A stretch of DNA of 64,000 nucleotides from Paracyclopina nana. Its lineage: Eukaryota; Arthropoda; Copepoda; Cyclopoida; Cyclopettidae. The stretch is taken from assembly GCA_019096065.1 (NCBI GenBank), contig JAGUCH010000003.1:10912001-10976000 (forward strand). The letters run 5' to 3'. Every line of letters begins with the position of its first letter. The stretch's first letter is position 1. Positions 23,601 to 34,133 of this stretch are shown piece after piece. Both the position numbers and the translations under genes were made by a program. The notes under the pieces are model-generated. The model made no database searches. It was not told the origin of the DNA and was given only the letters and a program-made list of their open reading frames with translations.

Positions 23601-26600
23601 CTCGGGCTGTTTCAATATTATCTGAGCCTGCGAGGGAGGTAATCAGTCAGGCATACAAGTTAATTACAAAATGATGCCACTTCATGATGATGCCAGTCAA
23701 ATTAAGGCAACTTATATGGATAAAAGCCAAATCTGGAAGTTCAACTTCCAAAGTAGTAAAGGGGTGAGCAAAATCTAATTTTGAATTTAGCGCTTTTTTC
23801 AATGCCTTTTGACGATTGCAGCGCCCTCTAACAAATGACAAAAATTAGCAACAATCCAACAAAAATAAGTAAAACGTTGCCTCAAGACTGCCTATAGGCC
23901 TAACCTATAGGTGGCCTGGTTGATTACATAAAAAAGCAGACCTTATCGGTAAACTGAATTATAGCACGAGGAAATCGCATTACAATATTATTTTGGCACG
24001 ATTCCATAGCTGCATGCGGTTCATTGATGGGAGCTCCACATGTGACAACACCAGTAGCTGCTACTCTATTGAATATTCCTTGGAATATCCCAAATATGGA
24101 AATTATAGAGGCAGAAAACGAGGAGACAATTGCTTCGTGATCATTGTCAAGGCGAAGAAGATTTCCACTATTTTTATCTATTGATCAAATGATGAAGGAC
24201 TTCCGAGCTCACGATATCAACTTCTTATTCGTAATGATTTCTAAGGTCATTCCTAGCTGTATATACTACAACGTGGGAAAGTGCAATTTGCACTGGAATC
24301 ATGAAAACTCAAAGAATCATGCTGCAATTATCAAACTTTCACAGGAAGCCTCAATCAATTTAAAAAGAAGTGAAGAAGAAGCTACCACATGATCAGCAGC
24401 AAAAAGTGAAAATCAGCCATATGTTGAAGTAGAATCATTGGGAAGTAAGCTTATGGAAACAATTATTTTTGCCAGCATTTTGCTTGAAGAAGCACATGAT
24501 AAGCCAGTGGAGGGACAAACATTTTCGTTAGATGGCGCTTTTCGAGCAAGTGTTTTTGGAAAAACTGACACACGCTAAACTTGTCATGTGATTACGAGCG
24601 GCAATTTGATTGGCTGATCAGCGTATCAAGGCTGGAAAAAATTGATATCCACAATGAAAAGCTTGGAAATTTGCGTGAGTTGCATATGGTTTTATGGCTT
24701 TAAAAGGTGCCATTTTGTCTGTAGATTATAACGTGTTAATGAAGTTTTTGGCGCAAGCACCCCGAAAGACAAACAATTGCCCATTTTTGATCGTCTATGT
24801 AACGCAGCCATTTCAAATGTACTTGTTCAAGTTGCCGCGCTAGATGGCGCTGCAAATCTAGCGACTTTACGCCTTTGCCTTATTTGCATTTATATGACTG
24901 GCATTGAAATAAAGCTAGCAATAATAAGAAATCATCCATATCTGAGCCTAATGTCTTTTGAGTTCAGCGAGGGGTCTTTTGACAGCTTTTTATAATGCTA
25001 CACACCAGGTCATGCGTTCAAAAATAAAATTGCAAACGCATTTTTCATTTCGGGGCTCATTTTCGCATTGCATGCAAAGCTTGCCACTTATCTACGGGTC
25101 AAGCCTAAATATGCTGCTACTAGTATATTAAAAAGGAAGCACGGTGGGAACGCAAATTGCTGCACACTGGTCGGAAATTGAAATGAATCGAGGTTGGCTC
25201 AATTTGCATGGGAAAAAAGGGGGTGGACATTTTCGGCTGTAATCCGAGCCATTCTATATAACGAGATCCCAAATTGAAAAATGCTCCAAACTTTAAGGCT
25301 GCGAAAGAATGCGAGGTAATTTCCAAACTTTTCCTCGGCAGCTTTTCGGCTACAAATATCGCATTTTCAGCTTAGCCAGGGGGAATTTGTCGTCCCCATG
25401 AAAAAGAGAAGAAAGCTTATAAATAACAGCAAGTATAAATTACACGTACACACGCGTGATTTATGGGCCTATTGGACAAGGAGACATTTACTGATAGTAA
25501 TTACGGATTTCTAGCCGTCGTTTTTTCATGCCACATATGACGAAGGTCACTATATAATTGACGAGACTGCATAAAGGGCGCAGTCTCTTACCTTGATTTT
25601 CGTTATTTTCACTTTCTTCGGTTACTTCCTTGAAGAAAACCAGCCTGAAAATGCCTTAAAACCATCATGAATGATAATAGCTAAGGCTCATCCTTTTTTG
25701 CGGCTGTGGGTATTTATTTCTATTTAATATTCCAGAGTGTATTTTACAATAATATAGAGCTATAGTACATTAAATGGACTGTGAGTGGGAACTAGAAAAT
25801 TATTCCAGTCATAATTATCAATAAAAAGGACTGAGCCCATAGTGTTGTTTCCTCAGGCTCAGCCTCTTAAAACACATTTTAAAGAATTGTTCCATTAATT
25901 AAGTAACCTAAAAAAGGAACTAGAAACTCATTCTAGTCATATTGATCAACAAAAAGGACTGAGACCATTTTTGTTTTCTTTGGCTCAGCCTCTAGAGCAT
26001 ATTTTAATATAGTTCCATTTATGAAGTAACATAAAAAAGGAACTAGATACTCACTCTAGTCACAATGATCAACAAAAAGGACTGAGCTAATTTTTTTGTT
26101 TTCTCAGGCTAAGCCTCAAAAACGTTGTATTTGTAGTTACCTTAGCAAAAAACCTAAATATAAGAACTATTAAATTATTGACTGCGCCCACATGTAAGTC
26201 TCAGCCACTAGAACATGCTTTAAAATAGTTCCATTCATGAAGCTAGCCACATTAATGCTCACAAGAGACTGAGCCCACATTTTTGCTTGCTCAGGCTCAG
26301 TCTCTAAACCGTTCCATTAATTCTTAAAGGAAAAGCCTAAAAGTAGGAGTTGGAAAATTGTGCAATCAGCAAAAGAGACTGAGCCCTACATGGTGAAGCA
26401 CAACACGTAGTTACTCCGCTTGGAAGCAAATGGTGTGAATGAGGCTCTGTTGGGTTGCATGCTAATGCTTGGCCATTACGACGACGCACCACATTCATCA
26501 AGACCCGGGGGTCAACCGTGCCAAAGAGAAATGGCGATTGTCTTTATTGCAATTCAATTCCGAGGCAGAGCCACAAAAAGCGGCCTTCGCTGTCGTGTGG

Positions 26601-29385
26601 TCGTAGCCGCAATAACAGCATCGTGATGGAGTACTAGGACCACCTGCTTGTTGCTGGTGTCTCTTGTCAAGCTCAAAGTCACTTTTTTCGTAGCCACAGA
26701 AGAAACCCATTAGCCAGAATTCCAATTCTTATCACCATGTGTATGGGTTGGCTTTTAAGATAAACTCAAGTTTTTCCATTATTAATTTTGTGAAGGAGGC
26801 TGTCCAAGAAAATAAATGTTTACTTTGCTGCTCTATATCCCTTTTTCCCATCAGTCAAAATGAAAAAAAGGAGTTCTGGCAAAAGGATGATGGAAAATGT
26901 CTCTTGCTCCATTAGATTGTGAAGTGGACTTGTTTGTAGATCCAGCCAGCTAAAATGAAGCCCCGTTCATTTATTATTTTCAAATAAAAAATGATCATAA
27001 TCAAGCCTTATATTTATATGAATCTTATCATTTGAATTTAGCTTTAAGCAAAGCAAAGTAAAGAATGACTTGTTTTGGCTTGAAAAGTGCAGATGAATAG
27101 AGACAAAAGTGGCAAAAGTGCCCATAAAAACGCTGCTCGGCTCTAAGCTGAACTAGCACACGGAGTAGTCAGCTGATGAGTGATTTTTGCCCAAGATTAA
27201 AGGCATTTTACATGAACAAGGCCTATATATTTATAAAGAGGCGTCAACAGGTTATCTTTGTATGATCAAAAGTGAGTGGAAGCCATAAAACTTCTTCGTC
27301 TTCTCCTTGTCCTACTCCTCGGCCAGAAAACATGGCCATAAAAAACAAAAGATGTGTCTTTGGTCAAACCTCATGTTCTTCTTCTCCTATTTCGCTACAA
27401 GGTTAAAAAGTGTGACTTTGCCTCATAAACTAGCTACAGATTCGTGAGCTCGCACGGTAAAATGGCTGCATGTTTATCAGATATAATTTTGGTTCCACTA
27501 AAATGAGAGACGGAATTAATGTAAGTGTAAGTAAGCACGCAAATGTTCTACCAATAAACCTACAGCACACACACTGATTCATGCAGTTCCAAGTAGCTCG
27601 CTCTCATGGGCCTCCACATAGCAGAAAGTGATTCATTTTTGCAGCAAAAAGCATATTTTGGCAGTGTGGTATATACAGTGTATATATGGCTGTGACACAT
27701 ACACATTTTTGGCATTAAATGAATGGCGCAACTTTTCCCCCAAGAATGGTAGCTTTCTGGGCTCAAAGAAGCTGCTGCTGTGAAATTTCTGAGAAATTTG
27801 CCTACTTTTGTGAGACTTGGGCCTTTTCAAGCAGCAGCAGCAGCCTTCATTAAACTCAAAAGTGGCCCTGATGGCATGTTTACAAGCATTTGTCACTTTT
27901 ACTATACCTGGTTCTCAGGACTGCACTGCAAAAACCTTTTAAGCAAACATGGCTTTCCCTTTTGAAAAGAAGCAGAATGGCAAAAAAAGCCCTTTGCTAA
28001 GTAATGTAGAAAGCTTGCTTAGTGGTGTGGTGGCTGTTTTTGCAGAAACCAAGACTACTTCTACTGTACAGCACATTGACAAATTGTGGCTGTGGCTTTA
28101 TAGCATAATGAAGTGTACAACAACTATACGCGCAAAACATGTCAAATTCGCGGACAACAGAGCAACTTCTGTGCCAGATGTGTCAGGCTAATTTTGTAAT
28201 TACCTTTCTGGCCTATTATTGCATTATTGCTGTATTTTACATAGCGCAGCAGCAATTGGCTAATTGCGTTCCAACAACATAAACAAAAGCCACGTGGTCA
28301 GCGCGCCAGTTTGTTTTGTTAACCTTTTGTTCATTTAAAAAAGTGTTGCCAGCTGGTGCCCACCAATCCTCCCCAACCAAGTACCATTAAAGCCAAAATG
28401 AGAGAGAAACAATCTTCTGCGTTTGACTGGGGGCAAAAAAGCTGAGTTTATTTAGCGTTATCTCAGCAATTCTATGCAGCAGACGCGTGGCTCTAATGAC
28501 AAAACATTTGCACTTGCTTCCAGCACAAAATTGATCCCATTTAAGTCTTAATGGCTGGCGTATTTCGTAGTTTGCTCCCAACTCAACTCTATATAGTACA
28601 ACAACCAACTAACTTCTTGATGGGACATAAACAAGCACACTGGCCGCAAAATGAGCCCAGCCATGTAATTTTGGCGTGTCATCTCACCAGCAGAATTGGA
28701 AGAAATTCAATTTGGTTAGCTCGAAATTATACCGCACATTTTGAGGTAGCTATAAGGTAAATTAGAGCCACTTTTAGTATAGTAAGGCTGGGAGACAAGA
28801 GGAGCAAATTTGCAAACTACTTGTGCCAAACTTTCCCGGTTGCCCGAGCTCCTTTTCCACCTACACAACTAAACAGTAGATAAGATAATGTCAGACCTAA
28901 TTTTACGGTGGCACCACCTCCACAAAAGAGGAGCACAGTTGATGATATCAAGATACGTCAAACTCCAGCCATTTTTGGCCACTAAATTCTATTTTGAACT
29001 ACAGCAAGGCCACAAAACAGTGAGAAAAGATAAATACTGCTGCTTGGGAGAAGCCTCAATTATTCTTAACAAGGGGCTGTCAACGATTTGCAATTGGATT
29101 TGGCAAGGTTCTTCTTTCATTCGACGACAATGCCACCCACCTAGCTTCTATATACTACAGTATAAATTGGAAAAACGAGCAAAGTTGGAGCTGGCACTTG
29201 AAAGCCAGCTAAATAGGCATTTTGAATTTCAAGGTCCTCATCTCTAATGCAGCCATTAAGCAGAGAAGAGCTCTTTAAAATCCTATGACTTTCTAGTCTG
29301 ATAAAAAAGCATAAAAATTAAGCAGTTCCTTACTTGAAAAAACGACTGTGGTGACGAGAATCCAGGCACTGTGGAAATGTCCCAT
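8589..29385 (-). CDS. Two-Ig-domain GPI-type cell-surface protein, five exons over 20.8 kb
   Basis: Exons 29385-29334, 18597-18223, 9110-8993, 8927-8749 and 8686-8589 join with matching phases 1, 1, 2 and 1 to give 273 residues. Residues 1-17 are a signal peptide. Ig1 is V-like with Cys46 and Cys124, Trp62 in LKWYF, and the SGMYRC signature. Ig2 is C-like with Cys164, Trp179 and Cys220, plus an N-L-T glycosylation sequon at 161. The last roughly 20 residues are hydrophobic after a small-residue Ser/Thr/Ala stretch, as in a GPI-anchor signal. The order and motifs (PRMIESGSQ, FFQWLPGRPP, PTTELSG) resemble the Beat-type Ig proteins of arthropod nervous systems, which act in axon guidance and adhesion; exact orthology is inferred. 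Intron 1 is 10.7 kb and intron 2 is 9.1 kb. Intron 2 hosts a CACTA-like element and intron 1 hosts several MITEs. An additional 5' UTR exon may exist. Confidence 0.8.
8749..9110 (-). other. Ig gene exons 3 and 4: second Ig domain
   Basis: Exon 3 (9110-8993) has the first Cys (VNLTCIAKGVFPKP) and LLWGQ. Exon 4 (8927-8749) has the second Cys (TIFECLLTIPG). The intervening 65-bp intron has donor GTAAGC and acceptor CCAAG. The preceding acceptor is TTTTCAG at 9111. Confidence 0.85.
9111..9494. other. Intron 2 of the Ig gene, segment before the transposon
   Basis: AT-rich intronic sequence with a short TATATATATAG tract around 9225. No exon or RNA gene was recognised. Confidence 0.5.
9495..9509 (+). 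repeat. Left terminal inverted repeat of the CACTA-like element
   Basis: CCCCACAAAATTTTT, a perfect reverse-complement match to 17100-17114. Confidence 0.8.
10274..13190 (-). pseudogene. Second transposon gene, multi-exon, frameshifted, function unknown
   Basis: Coding-like blocks run 13190-12956 (AVAKKINVYKKIEELRHS), 12807-12185 (EEWVEIYRTHMVDDFFERLEKD, then a Glu/Lys/Arg coiled coil near AEEKAREIRAKLDQALAEK), 12185-11926, 11860-11665 (coiled coil, EITAEIREAVNDKYQKLDKK), 11600-11257, 11135-10922, 10851-10612 and 10515-10283 (acidic end with a DSDDDDD run). Splice-like junctions separate several of them, for example donors at 12948 and 11664. Two places need a frame change that no intron explains, around 13160 and 12185, so the gene looks decayed. 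It lies within the terminal repeats and diverges from the transposase, so I treat it as the element's accessory protein. I do not recognise its family. Confidence 0.55.
13875..16510 (+). pseudogene. CACTA/EnSpm-like transposase, frameshifted relic
   Basis: Fragments in order: an acidic Ser-rich N-terminal part (14242-14590), an ADADRPTVVMDYEI region (14589-15085), then in another frame MDGLPYSKSGIYKLN (15090-15200), the motif GIKGHAGSYC (about 15312-15341), FHPDTKNAPMRDDFWFKDM (15400-15460) and AATPLACLDGFSMIKDLLLEPMHN (15515-15595). A C-terminal domain ends RYLISLPFDTFFT (16510). The DG-P--KSS, KGH-GY-C, R-D-FW and SPL...LD-MH series is characteristic of CACTA/EnSpm transposases as I recall them. 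At least three frame changes and in-frame stops (such as 15299) show inactivation. The DxMH-type position reads E-P-M-H, which may also affect catalysis. Confidence 0.65.
17100..17114 (-). repeat. Right terminal inverted repeat of the CACTA-like element
   Basis: AAAAATTTTGTGGGG, the perfect partner of 9495-9509. Subterminal CTGACG motifs precede it at 17010 and 17060. Confidence 0.8.
17674..17800 (+). repeat. Family-2 dispersed repeat
   Basis: Has the core AGATGGAGCTGC-TTTGTTT and the end GCATCTGGCATTTTTTC. The left flank (CTATATCAAAATACTTGCGG) resembles that of the copy at 18031. Confidence 0.6.
18031..18163 (+). repeat. Family-2 dispersed repeat
   Basis: ATCCGCAAGATGGAGCTGCA start, TTCCGCCA middle and ACATCTGGCATTTTGTC end, all shared with other copies. 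Confidence 0.65.
18223..18597 (-). other. Ig gene exon 2: first (V-like) Ig domain
   Basis: Acceptor TTTTCAG at 18598 and donor GTAAGT at 18222. The exon holds the whole first Ig domain, with DCDYDL, LKWYF, QWLPGRPP and ELSGMYRCKVS. The phase (1 at each end) matches neighbours 29334 and 9110. Confidence 0.9.
18783..19167 (-). mobile_element. TA-flanked MITE, copy 1
   Basis: ATAAGTCAAAGGCG start, GCGCCATCTA near both ends and GAGCTTAT end. It is reversed relative to the orientation in which the element reads ATAAGCCAGTGGAGGG. Confidence 0.8.
20278..20846 (+). mobile_element. Family-3 element, copy A (non-autonomous DNA transposon)
   Basis: Starts TCCCATATTGACTGG and ends CGAATATGGGA, an inverted terminal repeat. 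It shares long stretches with 30337 and 33563, such as AGTTAAGTTAGGCAAAAAGT. Confidence 0.7.
21624..21990 (-). mobile_element. TA-flanked MITE, copy 2 (one end degraded)
   Basis: ATAAGCCAAAGGC start. The far end stops resembling the family after CGAAAAAGTTTG. Confidence 0.75.
22438..22755. repeat. Complex foldback repeat with three related arms
   Basis: The left arm (22438-22550) contains GGATCCAAGAAAAGTACTGC and then GCGCCGAAATTGCAA. Its reverse complement appears partly at 22598-22668 (GCAGTACTTTTCTTAGATCC) and partly at 22690-22755 (TTGCAATTTCGGAGCCGCAT). The arms diverge by several substitutions. This looks like a foldback or nested MITE. Confidence 0.65.
24499..24883 (+). mobile_element. 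TA-flanked MITE, copy 3
   Basis: ATAAGCCAGTGGAGGGACAA start and ACGCCTTTGCCTTAT end, with both AGATGGCGC cores present. Confidence 0.85.
25786..26385 (+). repeat. Tandem array of about 125-bp units, about five copies
   Basis: Units begin near 25786, 25917, 26039, 26160 and 26345 (GGAACTAGA...). Each contains GGACTGAGCCCA and, 25-35 bases on, CAGGCTCAGCCTC, able to pair as a stem (GACTGAGCC with GGCTCAGTC). Units further right are more diverged. Confidence 0.75.
29334..29385 (-). other. Ig gene exon 1: signal peptide
   Basis: ATG at 29385 encodes MGHFHSAWILVTTVVFS, a short n-region plus hydrophobic core. It is followed by donor GTAAGG at 29333 in phase 1, exactly what the Ig1 exon needs. A TATAAA lies just upstream on this strand but is very close to the ATG, so the transcription start is uncertain. 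Confidence 0.7.
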
Positions 29386-30336
29386 TTTGCTCTCGCTTTG
29401 ATCCTGTTTATAAATCACATGATATTATGTCTTCCAAGGTGAAGAAGAAGACAGAAGGGCCAAGCAATATCGACACTTTGGTCAAACCTGGTTGAAGAAA
29501 GTAATTTTATTGTGTGTCCAATTCTGACAGAGAGAAGAACACGACTGGCTACTGCCGATTCGGTTTATCCAGACTTTTTCTTCGCGGCGCGCGCGCTTAA
29601 AAGCGCGTAGTAGTAGCTCAAGCGGCGAATCGCGCGCTGAACTCCCGTTAAAAAATCAAATTCACTTCGCTGTTCTTATTTAGTATAAAATACCACGATG
29701 ATTGCTGGCTTCCTTCTTCCTGTGGAAGATTTTCCTCATTTTTTGCACTACTTTATCATTTAGCAATTTTGCATCAGCATGAAAAATAACTTTCACTTTT
29801 GACAAATTCAAATGGCGGCGTTACATTGCAGGCCTGAGATATATGATCATCATTACATAAGTGTGCTCACACCCTAATTTAGGGTTGAGACAACACGACT
29901 TTTTGCAGAGCTTAAAAGTCAATTCTTCCATTAAGGTAAAAGCCTTTTTTCAGGTCCACCATCTCTCTTCTACTTAATAAAAGTGGGCAAGAAACTTTTA
30001 ACGATAAAATAATGGCCATAGACTGCTCTGCTAAGACGCAGCCAAGAAAACTGTAAAATGGAAACTGTGTGAATTTTTCTCACTGCATTCCTCTCAGTTG
30101 GCAACGAATTACACGTACGTAGTACACTAAGACGAATAACAGCTGCAACATTCGGAAGTTAATGCTCTACTCCAATTTCGAGTGATAATCCTAGCTGACA
30201 AAATAATTCCCTCTTCTTTCAAGCAGTAAATAATGCCAGCAGTTTATGGTGAAAACAAAGAAACCTTTGAGAAGACTCAATTTTGCCTCTTGCAAGCCAA
30301 GCTTCATTTATCACAACTGAAGCCTTGGGGGCGCGA

Positions 30337-30896
30337 TCCCATATTGACTGCTCAGTCAAGTTAAGTTAGGCAAAAAGTTAAGTTTGGTTCAGTTCAGTTC
30401 TCTGATATTCATGTAGGTATATCCTAACCACGCTTAACTTTATGTAGCTCTAGCTTGCTTGCTAAGTTATGTTTTGTTGCCGAACTATACTTGGCTTTAA
30501 AATCTGTTCTCAGATGCTGACCAACTTAACGTTGCTTAAGTGCGAAAAGCTTGCTTTGCTCATCGGCTACTGATATCCAACTTGTTGACGAGTCAGCATC
30601 GCAGCTGATTTAACTTGGTTAAAACCAACTGAAATTGTCTGGAACGATCTGAGCTTAACTAATCAAGAAAGGAACTTAGTATTGAAAAGTGTTCTCAGAT
30701 GCGTCACAACTGGAGCTTGCTCTATTGAGAATAGCTAAGTAAGCTCATCAGCTGCTGATATCAAATGAGTTGGATTTTCAGCATAGCAGCTTCCTTAACT
30801 CACCTATAACAAAACTGAACTTGGCTGGAACGAGCTGAACTTAACTAATATATGCTAGAAAGGTCACTAGACTAAAAATCGAATATGCGACCGCCC
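30337..30896 (+). mobile_element. Family-3 element, copy B
   Basis: TCCCATATTGACTG start and GAATATGCGACCGCCC end. Inverted ends may extend to GGGCG. TTG flanks the extended ends on both sides, a possible 3-bp target duplication. Confidence 0.7.
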
Positions 30897-31887
30897 TTGA
30901 AGAAATATCCATTCTTTAATTCTTTTCTGGTCATGTGAAGGTGGTCTTCTTGCAAAACTTTCGATTCCTTTGTCAAGTGTCCCACAACTCATCCTTTTTT
31001 GGCCTGAGCAAAAACTGTGTGCATGGGTGAAATTGGCAATTTGAAAAAAGGCTACTAATAAATACAGGCAAGAGAGAGGCAAGGCTGCCAAAAAGTGAAG
31101 ATGGGCTCATGTTTATGGCTCACGATGAGCCCGTTTTATGGCCAGGCAGGATGAGGTGAGAGAAGATCTCGTCTAAATTGCTACAAATAACCTTGTGAGT
31201 GCTTTATGCTTCCACGGCATAATGAAGGCTTGCAGGCGAAATTGGATTAAATTGCCCATGCGAGCAATTAGAAGAAAAACCTTGCTCTCTTCCATTGAGG
31301 AGAAGCCATTAAGAAGCCAGCCTTTAATGGACTTTTAACGTCTTGAAATGAGGTCGTGCTGTATTACTAACAATATGGTGATAACAACAAGGCAGGATAT
31401 TTAAAAGGATTGTCAGCCGCAACGATGGCCTTCTTCCATTTGGTTAAGCCTTTGATTGTCGTGACCACAATTTGTCAAGGCCTTGTGGCAAGTGGCTTAT
31501 GGGAAGTCCGAATAATAGCACACCACAGTGGGGAAATGAGAGGTGTATTCTTTTGGCTGTTCAGCAGGGAAAAGCTACATTGAATAAGCATGAGCCATAT
31601 ATTCTTTCGAGCTTCTTTCAAGTCTTCTTCTTCTTCTTCTCTACTGCAAGATTTATGCGCGTGCATTAGCGTTGCTGTTTATTCAGCTCACAACAATTCA
31701 GCTCGATTTTCCGCTAAATAAACACAATTATCATAACCTGGGACGAAGAAGCTAGATATGACAAGTTTCTAATTGCTATATCAAGTATGTAAGTATTCAA
31801 TAAGTAAATGAGGTGAATCGAGCCTACATTTCTAAGGCACAGGATGGACTTGGCGCCCGATCCGTCATTTCAAATACATTCATGTGT

Positions 31888-32227
31888 ATAAGCCAAAGGC
31901 GAAAAGTCTACATTTGACATGGCTGCGCTAAATGGATGAACCAAAATTGGCAATTGTTTGGCTTGTGGAGTGCTAGTGCCAAACAAATTAATTATTATGG
32001 CGCAATCTGTAAATAAAATGGAACCCTTTCAAGCCTTAAAAAACAATAAGAAACTAACGCAATTTTGCAAGCTTTTCATAGTTGAAACAAAATTTTCAGA
32101 AAAATCGAGCCTGGCTTCACGGATCAGCAAATCAAATTGCCGTTCGTAATTACGTGACAAGTTTTTCTAAAAATACTTGCTCGAAAAGCGCCATCTAACG
32201 ACAAAGTTTGTCCCTCCACTGGCTTAT
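31888..32227 (-). mobile_element. TA-flanked MITE, copy 4 (internal deletion)
   Basis: Both ends are intact (ATAAGCCAAAGGCG and CTGGCTTAT), but about 45 bases with one AGATGGCGC core are missing near the first end. Confidence 0.8.
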
Positions 32228-32700
32228 TTTAGCACACATTGTGTATCATTTCGAATGATATATATACTGAGTATCTTTCTGGAAGTGATGGGCGTTTAAA
32301 GTGACTAATGATGATCAGAAATGCGGCTATAGCTCCCACTCGCAAAAGGCAGAGGAAGAAGTTCAAGCTGTTGGGAAAATACCAAAAGGAGTGTCAAGGT
32401 TGATCTTGGAACACCACATGATAATGATGATCACTGCCACAGCTCTGGCAGCCGCAATTGGTTTCTTTCTCCTGATTGGCGTCACGACCCTTGATGATGA
32501 TTATTGTGTGGCGAAGCACGTGACATCTTCATAGTTTGTGTGATCCTCCTGCATTGAAAAAAAGAGGATCATCATCAGCTGCTCCATGCCAATCCTCTGG
32601 CGGCAAATCCTCTGTATATAGTGAAAAGTTGTGTGAAATCACAAAGCTAGCTGCGGTTAACTTATGTAGGCTTCCTTCCTAGCATACAATTGTAAATAAA

Positions 32701-32820
32701 ATCCGCTAGATGGAGCTGCGATTTGTTTTTCCGGGACGATACCACCTTTTTCCGCCATTTACTCTCCGAAAACGCCACAAAGAATTAAAAAGGTAAGAAT
32801 CCACATCTGGTATTTTTGTG
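32701..32820 (+). repeat. Family-2 dispersed repeat
   Basis: ATCCGCTAGATGGAGCTGCG start and CCACATCTGGTATTTTTGTG end. Confidence 0.65.
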
Positions 32821-33562
32821 AAAAAGTGTAATTATCTCTACAATTTGAAATTGAAAGAATGGATTTTTGCCAATTCCTTTGTTCAACTTGAATTCCTCCT
32901 TTATTCAAGGGAGCTCAAGTTTGCAAGTCTGTAGCGGCTCACGGCCAGTGCAGCACGGTTGGCCTCACATTTTGAAAAGGACCTCGTTTAGCCAGACAAT
33001 GTGAAATTAATTAAAAGGATCGGGTTTTTTCGATGACAAGGCCGTTCACGATCCATTTAGACTCGGGCCACGATTGAGCATCTCTTATAGACAGAACATC
33101 ACGTTCTTCCCACCAAATATCCCCATGTCATCAGATTTGCTTTATATAGGGCTCACGCATTTCCGGATCAATGCGCTATAGATGACCCGGATCACTGTGT
33201 GTGCTACACACATACCTTTTGGTATCGGGCTGGTCTACAACAGTTATGGTATTATTGTCAGTGTGCAACTCCATCATTTATCCAAGAAATGCAACAATAA
33301 AAAAGAAGCTAGCTCCTGCCCCGTCCACTGAACATTCATCTTTTATGGCTGGCCTTTTATGGTTATCTGGCTTTGCCTCCATATCACGCATTCAAGGAGC
33401 CACTCTGTAAGCTTTGGAAAAGGGTGCTGAAAGATGGGGACAAACATGAACTAGCATTGTATTATTTTAACCTTTACCTATACTCTATGTGTGTTCAGTG
33501 AAAAAGCTGGAAATGCCTGCTGACATTTGAACTTTACACCAACTGTAGTATATATAGAGCGT

Positions 33563-34133
33563 TCCCATATTGGCTGGTTAGTCAAGTTAAGTTAGGCAAA
33601 AAGTTAAGCTTGGTTCAGATCCGTTCTCAGATATTCATGCTGGCATATCCTAACTACGCTCAACTTAATTTAACACTTGCGCGCTTGTTAAGTTGAGTTA
33701 AGTTGCTGAGCTGATCTTATCTATAAAAAGTGTTCTCAGCTACTGATCGACTGAACGTTGATTAAGTGCGAAAAGCTCACTTTGCTCATCGGCTGCTGAT
33801 ATCCAACTTGTTGGTGACTCAGCATCGCAGCTGATTTAACTTGGTTAAAACCAACTGAAATTGTTTAGAACGATCTGAGCTTAACTAATCAAGAAAGGAA
33901 CTTAGTATTGAAAAGTGTTCTCAGATGCGTCACAACTGGAGCTTGCTCTATTGAGAATAGCTAAGTAAGCTCATCAGCTGCTGACATCCAACTCGTTGGC
34001 GCATCATCATAGCAGCTAATTTAATTGTGGTAAAACCATCTGAACTTGGCCAGAACGACCTGAGCTTAACTAATCAAGGTAGCTATTTCAGCAGGGTAAC
34101 TTGACTAAAAATTAGTACATGTGACGACCGCCC
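33563..34133 (+). mobile_element. Family-3 element, copy C
   Basis: TCCCATATTGGCTGG start and GACGACCGCCC end. Its right half is very close to copy B. Confidence 0.7.

Larger units (their letters stand above)
18598..29333. other. Intron 1 of the Ig gene (10.7 kb)
   Basis: Gene-free, AT-rich intron carrying three TA-flanked MITEs (18783, 21624, 24499), a family-3 element (20278), a complex foldback (22438) and a tandem array (25786). Other ORFs here are short and without coding signal. Confidence 0.6.

Noticed and set aside
29578-29640. GCGCGCGCGCTTAAAAGCGCG palindromic stretch as a possible RNA gene or origin
   Set aside because: Too short and simple; alternating GC tracts also occur at 38457, 40914 and 49810.
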